Positions 21,933-25,404 of a DNA stretch of 25,404 bases are shown here, in pieces. Every line of letters begins with the position of its first letter. Position 1 is the stretch's first letter. Origin of the DNA: a virus; the IMG/VR virus record IMGVR_UViG_3300025000_001427, positions 1 to 25,404 of that record; one strand, given 5' to 3'. The translations under genes were made by a program, and so were the position numbers. The notes beneath the pieces were generated by a model. The model saw only the letters and a program-made list of their open reading frames with translations. It had not been told where the DNA came from and searched no databases.

Positions 21933-22743
21933 CCCGTCAATCTGGGACGAGGTCGAGGAGACGCCAAGCGCCTATCACTGTAGCGATTGCGGAGTTATCC
22001 TCCCTTACAGAACGCGAGCTATGGGTACTAGATTCATGCACAGCCGCGAGGAGTGCGCTTGTGAGGTAAGAACGCGGGAATTGCGTGACGAGGCACGTAG
22101 AATGGATTTGGCGCGGCGTGTGTATATCAGCGAATCAGGCATCAAAGGCGAGCTTGCCGGGTATCGGTTGGCGCAGATCCAGAACAAGCCGAAAGAGGGA
22201 CTCGTTCCGGCAGGGTTTCGCGGCAAAGTGGTTGCAGTCGGCGAACTCAAGGCGATTGCTCAGAGGTACATTGACGGATTCCCGGACGATATGCCAAGAG
22301 TGTTGTTGCTGTCCGGTAGCGTAGGGTGCGGCAAGACTCACGTAGCTTGCTCAATCGCCAATGCGCTGCTCGACATGCCGTATCAGGTCCGGTATGTGAA
22401 CATGGTTAAGCTGTGGGCTATGCTCCCGCAGACTTGGAGTAGAGGCAAGGACGAATCGAAACCGAGCGACCCGATACCGGGACTCCTGGACGCAACGCTG
22501 TTAATCATGGACGAGTTGGAAAAGCTCACGAAAGATTGGCAGACAGCAGAGCTTTACCGAATCATCAACGGACGATACGAGAGCGGAAAACCGTACATCG
22601 TGACTACGAACATATGCAGCATGGAAGATATGAGGGCGGCAATCGGAGACAAGATCATGGACAGGTTGCTGCATCGGGCAGAGTGGTACTTCGTGGACGC
22701 CACGAGCCACCGATTAGCGGAGTTCGCGGGAGGGGCGAGATGA
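21829..22743 (+). CDS. DnaC-like helicase loader, AAA+ ATPase
   Basis: A 304-aa protein. Walker A is GSVGCGKTH (163-171), Walker B is LLIMDELEK (224-232), sensor-1 is VTTN (N261), and a likely arginine finger lies in IMDRLLHR. Ahead of the ATPase is a zinc knuckle, CSDC (51-54) and CAC (76-78), as in phage and Firmicutes DnaC/DnaI-type loaders. The chosen ATG overlaps the initiator gene by 104 bp; a TTG at 21901 would shorten the overlap, but its ribosome site is weak. The protein should load the replicative helicase at the origin bound by the upstream initiator. No helicase gene is seen in the window, so it may use the host DnaB or a gene further right. Confidence 0.88.
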   Translation: MQETALRVLEGARRQPQSKDTAGLLTSYSPRAHSDPSIWDEVEETPSAYHCSDCGVILPYRTRAMGTRFMHSREECACEVRTRELRDEARRMDLARRVYISESGIKGELAGYRLAQIQNKPKEGLVPAGFRGKVVAVGELKAIAQRYIDGFPDDMPRVLLLSGSVGCGKTHVACSIANALLDMPYQVRYVNMVKLWAMLPQTWSRGKDESKPSDPIPGLLDATLLIMDELEKLTKDWQTAELYRIINGRYESGKPYIVTTNICSMEDMRAAIGDKIMDRLLHRAEWYFVDATSHRLAEFAGGAR

Positions 22744-22988
22744 ACAAGAAGCACGAGGACCGTACCGAGTTACTAGCGGAGTTATGTAGTGTGCTGATAA
22801 CGGCGGGGAGATTCACCACGGAGCAAGGTACGTCTATGGGTGTCAAGAGGGCTATGTTGAATCTTAGGGACTTACGGCGCGAGGGGTTAGTTTCAAGGGA
22901 TTTATGGTTGAAGTTCTACAAGGTTTTTGGATATCGGTTAGACCCTGAGGACATAAGCGACGACAGCATGGACGAGGTGGAGATATGA
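22740..22988 (+). CDS. Small early protein of unknown function
   Basis: An 82-aa protein with an ATGA junction after the helicase loader and GGAGGGG upstream. It is helical: DRTELLAELCSVLITAGRFT, then GVKRAMLNLRDLRREGLVSR. A strongly acidic end follows (DPEDISDDSMDEVE). The DNA-mimic-like acidic tail is notable but short. It lies between the loader and the RusA-like gene. Confidence 0.6.
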   Translation: MNKKHEDRTELLAELCSVLITAGRFTTEQGTSMGVKRAMLNLRDLRREGLVSRDLWLKFYKVFGYRLDPEDISDDSMDEVEI

Positions 22989-23440
22989 GGCAAATCACAC
23001 TGACCGGGGAAGACGTCCGCAAGGCGACCAAGCCGAAGCCGAGGTTCGTGATACCCGATGAGCCTGTGAGGTACGAGGTGCACGGCGATACGCTGTACAT
23101 CATCATACCGGCATTGCCGCCGAGCAAGAACCAATACATCCGCAAGCACTGGCGGACTCAGCAGAGGTTGTGGTTCAAGCCGTGGGAAGAGATGATGCGG
23201 AACACGGTTGGGAACAGCATCAAGTTCAAGGGCGTTGTGGCAGTCGAAATAGAGCTACATTTCCCGAACAAGATGCAGAGAGATGTGTTGAATCTCGTGG
23301 GATTCCCTCCACTGATGGACTGTCTGAAAGACGCGGGCATCATTGAGGACGACAACAGCCGCATGTGCAAGATCGCGATTGCCGAGCCAGTGATTGACTG
23401 CACGCGGCGAACGCTGCTGACGATACGAAGCGCGAAATAG
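22985..23440 (+). CDS. RusA-like Holliday junction resolvase with altered active site
   Basis: A 151-aa protein with an ATGA junction. The fold marks of RusA are present: IPALPPSKNQYIRKHW (about 41-56), QRDVLNLVGFPPLMDCLKDA (98-117) and GIIEDDNSRM (118-127). In E. coli RusA the core motif is R-D-x-D-N followed by a lysine. Here it reads R-D-V-L-N, so the second aspartate is Leu102, and the lysine position is not kept. D100 and the EDD (121-123) remain. Loss of one of three catalytic aspartates raises doubt about cleavage activity, or the family may use another residue. The place among recombination and replication genes fits junction resolution. Confidence 0.75.
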   Translation: MRQITLTGEDVRKATKPKPRFVIPDEPVRYEVHGDTLYIIIPALPPSKNQYIRKHWRTQQRLWFKPWEEMMRNTVGNSIKFKGVVAVEIELHFPNKMQRDVLNLVGFPPLMDCLKDAGIIEDDNSRMCKIAIAEPVIDCTRRTLLTIRSAK

Positions 23441-23453
23441 TGGAGGCATGGAC

Positions 23454-23591
23454 ATGGAGAGTGTACCCTGCAATGCGTGTTGTGGCACTGGCGAGATTGA
23501 GGCGGGTTGTTATTGCTTTACGTGTGATGGCACAGGATTTGTGCTGGCCGACCTCAGCGACGAGTACGACGACCTGCTGGACGAGGCGTGA
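23454..23591 (+). CDS. Mini-protein with DnaJ-type double zinc finger
   Basis: A 45-aa protein. The ATG at 23454 is 7 nt after GGAGG; an ATG at 23448 is too close to it. CNACCGTG and CFTCDGTG are two copies of the DnaJ cysteine repeat (C-x-x-C-x-G-x-G), separated by a short spacer. An acidic tail follows (DLSDEYDDLLDEA). The DnaJ motif favours this frame over the overlapping longer frame that starts at 23440. It probably binds zinc, and may bind unfolded protein or RNA, but its role is not established. Confidence 0.65.
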   Translation: MESVPCNACCGTGEIEAGCYCFTCDGTGFVLADLSDEYDDLLDEA

Positions 23592-23592
23592 C

Positions 23593-23703
23593 ATGGGCAT
23601 AGGCATCGGCCTCGCAGTCATGGCACTGGCATGGCGGTGGAGCATGGTGGTGGATGGGACTGCCGTGGTGATGTGCGGGAAACCGCAGAGAGGAAGGAAA
23701 TGA
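23593..23703 (+). CDS. 36-aa hydrophobic micropeptide
   Basis: MGIGIGLAVMALAWRWSMVV forms one short hydrophobic helix, followed by a basic tail (CGKPQRGRK). The ATG lies 1 nt after the previous stop, and the stop lies 1 nt before the next start. No strong ribosome site of its own is present, so it depends on translational coupling. It is possibly a membrane peptide. Confidence is limited by its size. Confidence 0.4.
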   Translation: MGIGIGLAVMALAWRWSMVVDGTAVVMCGKPQRGRK

Positions 23704-23704
23704 A

Positions 23705-24571
23705 ATGAGCATGACAAGCACGAGGATTCCGTATTTAGCCGCTGTTGAAGCCGTTCGGTGGGACCCGATTACCGGATGTTCCAACGGCCCCGACATATGC
23801 GCTGTGTCGGCAGAGTGTTGGGCGCGGAAGATGGAAAAGATTCAATCCTGTATGAACTCGGAATGTGAGGCTGCATTAGGGGATGCGGATTGCATTTGGA
23901 GAGAAACCAACGGAGGTGGGGCATGTTGGCCTGACCTGTTTGTTCCGACATTTCACCCCGAGACATTACAAGCTCCGCTCCGCACCCGAAAGTCACGCGT
24001 GATAGCGGTCGGCTTCGGTGGCGATATGTGGAGCGATGTGGTTGACCCTGAGTGGCGTCGGCAGGTGTTTGAGGTCGAGGAACGGTGTCCGGGGCATGTG
24101 TTCGTCCACCTAACTAAGAATCCTGACAAGATACTTGAGAAGGAGTTGCCTAACCAGGATCATATTTGGATAGGCGCGAGCGTCTGCCGGACAGAAGACG
24201 TTGCACGAGTTTGGGCCATTGGTCAGGGTTACACTTATCTGACTCCTAAAGTTCATCGGTGGATTTCGTTTGAACCTCTCATTGGCCCTTTGGATATGGA
24301 GTCTGAGCCTTGGCTGGATTCACTGCCGTACATCCAGTTTGTCGTCATCGGCGGCCTCTCAAACGGTGCAGGTCAAGTTGTCCGTCCCGAGGACTGCGGT
24401 ACTCGTCCAGAGTGGGTACAGCCGATCTTGGATGCAGCGCATGAGACAGGATGCAAGGTGTTCCTGAAGAATCTCCAGCCGATCATCAAACAGTTGATCG
24501 ACCCGCGAACAGGCAAGGCGTTCACGAATCAAAACGAGTGGCGAGAAGTGCCGGAGGAATGGAAGCTATGA
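23705..24571 (+). CDS. Phage Gp37/Gp68 family protein (DUF5131)
   Basis: A 288-aa protein with GGAAGG upstream. The family layout is clear: WDPITGCSNGPDICAVSAEC (about 19-38) then WARKM, TFHPETLQAPLRTRKSRVIA, FGGDMWSD, HVFVHLTKNPDKIL, IWIGASVCRTEDVAR, WISFEPLIGPLD, FVVIGGLSNGAGQVVRPED, and CKVFLKNLQPI. This matches the DUF5131 pattern of W-x-P-x-x-G-C, then LTK, then EPL-x-G, then FxK, found in many phages and in some bacterial genomes. The fold is thought to be a TIM-barrel-like, radical-SAM-related architecture. The biochemical role is not established to my knowledge. An insertion with extra cysteines (CMNSECEAALGDADC) near residues 49-63 is unusual. Confidence 0.85.
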   Translation: MSMTSTRIPYLAAVEAVRWDPITGCSNGPDICAVSAECWARKMEKIQSCMNSECEAALGDADCIWRETNGGGACWPDLFVPTFHPETLQAPLRTRKSRVIAVGFGGDMWSDVVDPEWRRQVFEVEERCPGHVFVHLTKNPDKILEKELPNQDHIWIGASVCRTEDVARVWAIGQGYTYLTPKVHRWISFEPLIGPLDMESEPWLDSLPYIQFVVIGGLSNGAGQVVRPEDCGTRPEWVQPILDAAHETGCKVFLKNLQPIIKQLIDPRTGKAFTNQNEWREVPEEWKL

Positions 24572-24804
24572 CACAAATCAAGGCATTCGAGACCGGCGAG
24601 GCGGCGGCAACGTGGATACGCGAGAACTGCCGTCGATGCGTCAACGCTGAGGGTGGTATCGGCTGGGATGGTTGTGAATGGGGCATCAATGTGACGATCA
24701 GCACAAACGAGGACGGCCGCATCTCCGAGGAAACCGCCGAGGCGATCGGCTACGATCCATTTGCGGCGTGGGGGTGCAAGATGCGAGTGGAGGAGGAGGG
24801 GTGA
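24568..24804 (+). CDS. Small cysteine-containing early protein
   Basis: A 78-aa protein with an ATGA junction after the DUF5131 gene and GGAGG upstream. It has WIRENCRRCVNAEGG (C-x-x-C), then WDGCEWGINVTIST, NEDGRISEETAEAIGYD, and WGCKMRV near the end. This order of cysteines and the DG-x-IS-x-E segment recalls a small phage hypothetical family, but I cannot name it. It probably binds zinc. Confidence 0.6.
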   Translation: MTQIKAFETGEAAATWIRENCRRCVNAEGGIGWDGCEWGINVTISTNEDGRISEETAEAIGYDPFAAWGCKMRVEEEG

Positions 24805-24989
24805 GCGAGATTAAGACATGCGAAATTGTTAACAAGAAGCGTCAACATGCAGAAGAAGCATATGCGAGAGGCGACAGTTGTTGTGTTTCTTTTAACCCAG
24901 AGGCTATAGGCAAGGCTTGCGGAAATCACTGCGCTACAGATTGGAAAACATGCCAAGCGACGATTCGTAGAACGATTGAGGAGAGGTAG
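24801..24989 (+). CDS. Small cysteine-rich early protein, GTG start
   Basis: A 62-aa protein with a GTGA junction after the previous gene and GGAGGAGGGG upstream. Cysteines occur as CC (about 30-31) and in ACGNHC and TCQ. A basic helix ends the protein (QATIRRTIEER). It is possibly another zinc-binding small protein; the resemblance to the ISHE paralogues is too weak to assign. Confidence 0.5.
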   Translation: MSEIKTCEIVNKKRQHAEEAYARGDSCCVSFNPEAIGKACGNHCATDWKTCQATIRRTIEER

Positions 24990-24993
24990 CAAA

Positions 24994-25275
24994 ATGACCG
25001 AGATGACACCGGAACGATTGCGAGAGATTGAGGCGCGACTAGAGGCAGCAACGTACACCTGGCATGACGCCCACGCACTCCTGGCCGAAGTCCACCGACT
25101 GCGAGGGGAGGAGGTTGCGCCCGTGGCCGTGGAGACGGTGCAGACGTGCGGGAATTGCGGACATGGCGAGCCGTACAAAGTGGAGTGTGATGTGGACGAG
25201 TGCATATGTTTAGCGAAGGAAGGGTGCATCTACGAGCATAGTCAGTGGACACCAAAGGAAGGGGCGAAATCATGA
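24994..25275 (+). CDS. Small early protein with C-terminal zinc finger
   Basis: A 93-aa protein with GAGAGG before the ATG at 24994; a longer in-frame start at 24976 lies inside the previous gene. The N-terminal part is a coiled coil (TPERLREIEARLEAAT, then AHALLAEVHRLRG). After a short linker comes CGNCGHGEPYKVECDVDECI with CLAKEGC, a likely zinc finger. A short end follows (SQWTPKEGAKS). This coiled-coil plus cysteine-cluster plan occurs in many phage small proteins without known function. Confidence 0.6.
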   Translation: MTEMTPERLREIEARLEAATYTWHDAHALLAEVHRLRGEEVAPVAVETVQTCGNCGHGEPYKVECDVDECICLAKEGCIYEHSQWTPKEGAKS

Positions 25276-25404
25276 GCAGGATTGACGAGATACGGGAGAG
25301 GATGGAGGGGGCAAAAGCCAAATACATTTATGGCGGCGTACTGTCAACAACGGATTTTCAACGGCAGGAAATTGACCTGCAATACCTCCTGGACGCACTG
25401 GAGG
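25272..25404 (+). CDS. Early protein, 3' end outside window
   Basis: The ATG at 25272 overlaps the previous stop, and the frame is open to the right edge. It begins MSRIDEIRERMEGAKAKYIY and is charged and helical. Only 44 residues are visible, so no family can be given. It shows that the rightward operon continues past the window. Confidence 0.5.
   Translation, partial: MSRIDEIRERMEGAKAKYIYGGVLSTTDFQRQEIDLQYLLDALE

Noticed and set aside
23440-23703. 87-aa frame spanning 23440-23703
   Set aside because: The DnaJ-type cysteine repeats are in the overlapping frame at 23454; only the final 36 residues of this frame are retained as a separate micropeptide.

Overview
This window is a contiguous piece of a temperate tailed-phage genome, carried in its circular or virion arrangement rather than as an integrated prophage. 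Late virion genes and a lysis cassette (about 1-11.9 kb, + strand) run into a leftward lysogeny block (12.0-15.3 kb, - strand). A divergent control region follows (15.3-15.5 kb), then a long rightward early operon (15.5-25.4 kb). No host genes are visible. A candidate attP looks intact between the lysis genes and the integrase, which is expected before integration. The host cannot be named. Strong AGGAGG-type ribosome sites and sigma70-like promoters point to an ordinary Shine-Dalgarno-using bacterium.

Late region: a large virion protein, cut by the left edge, is followed by a Gln/Asn-rich 323-aa protein, a 512-aa coiled-coil protein and a 1427-aa protein. Then come a tail-fibre-like gene, a fibre/decoration-like gene and a small acidic protein. 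The order and composition resemble the gp10-gp7-gp20-gp16-tailspike order of P22-like podoviruses, but this rests on synteny and not on recognised homology. The lysis cassette is an XhlA-like membrane protein, a two-TM holin candidate, a 70-aa unknown and a T7-lysozyme-type amidase.

Lysogeny block: a 486-aa large serine integrase with a candidate attP next to its stop codon, two membrane proteins that could be lysogenic-conversion genes, and an XRE-type repressor. The control region has a leftward promoter, a strong rightward promoter (TTGACA-17-TACACT) and two near-identical 28-bp operator-like repeats.

Early operon: almost every gene overlaps the next by 1-4 nt. It holds many very small proteins, often with zinc-finger-like cysteine pairs, including a family of four paralogues. 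It also encodes YqaJ exonuclease plus RecT annealase, a DnaQ-like exonuclease with a zinc-ribbon insertion, a replication initiator with an origin-like iteron array inside its own gene, a DnaC-like helicase loader, a RusA-like resolvase with an altered active-site motif, and a Gp37/Gp68-type (DUF5131) protein. Together these would start replication, load the host helicase, and recombine and resolve the phage DNA.

The most unexpected non-gene signals are three. One is an 84-column, about 81% identical inverted pair of repeats at 1.87 kb and 15.76 kb. The second is a lambda-like origin of four palindromic iterons plus a purine-rich tract. The third is a probable serine-integrase attP. No stretch longer than 300 bases lacks a gene. 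No tRNA, rRNA, CRISPR array or insertion sequence was seen.
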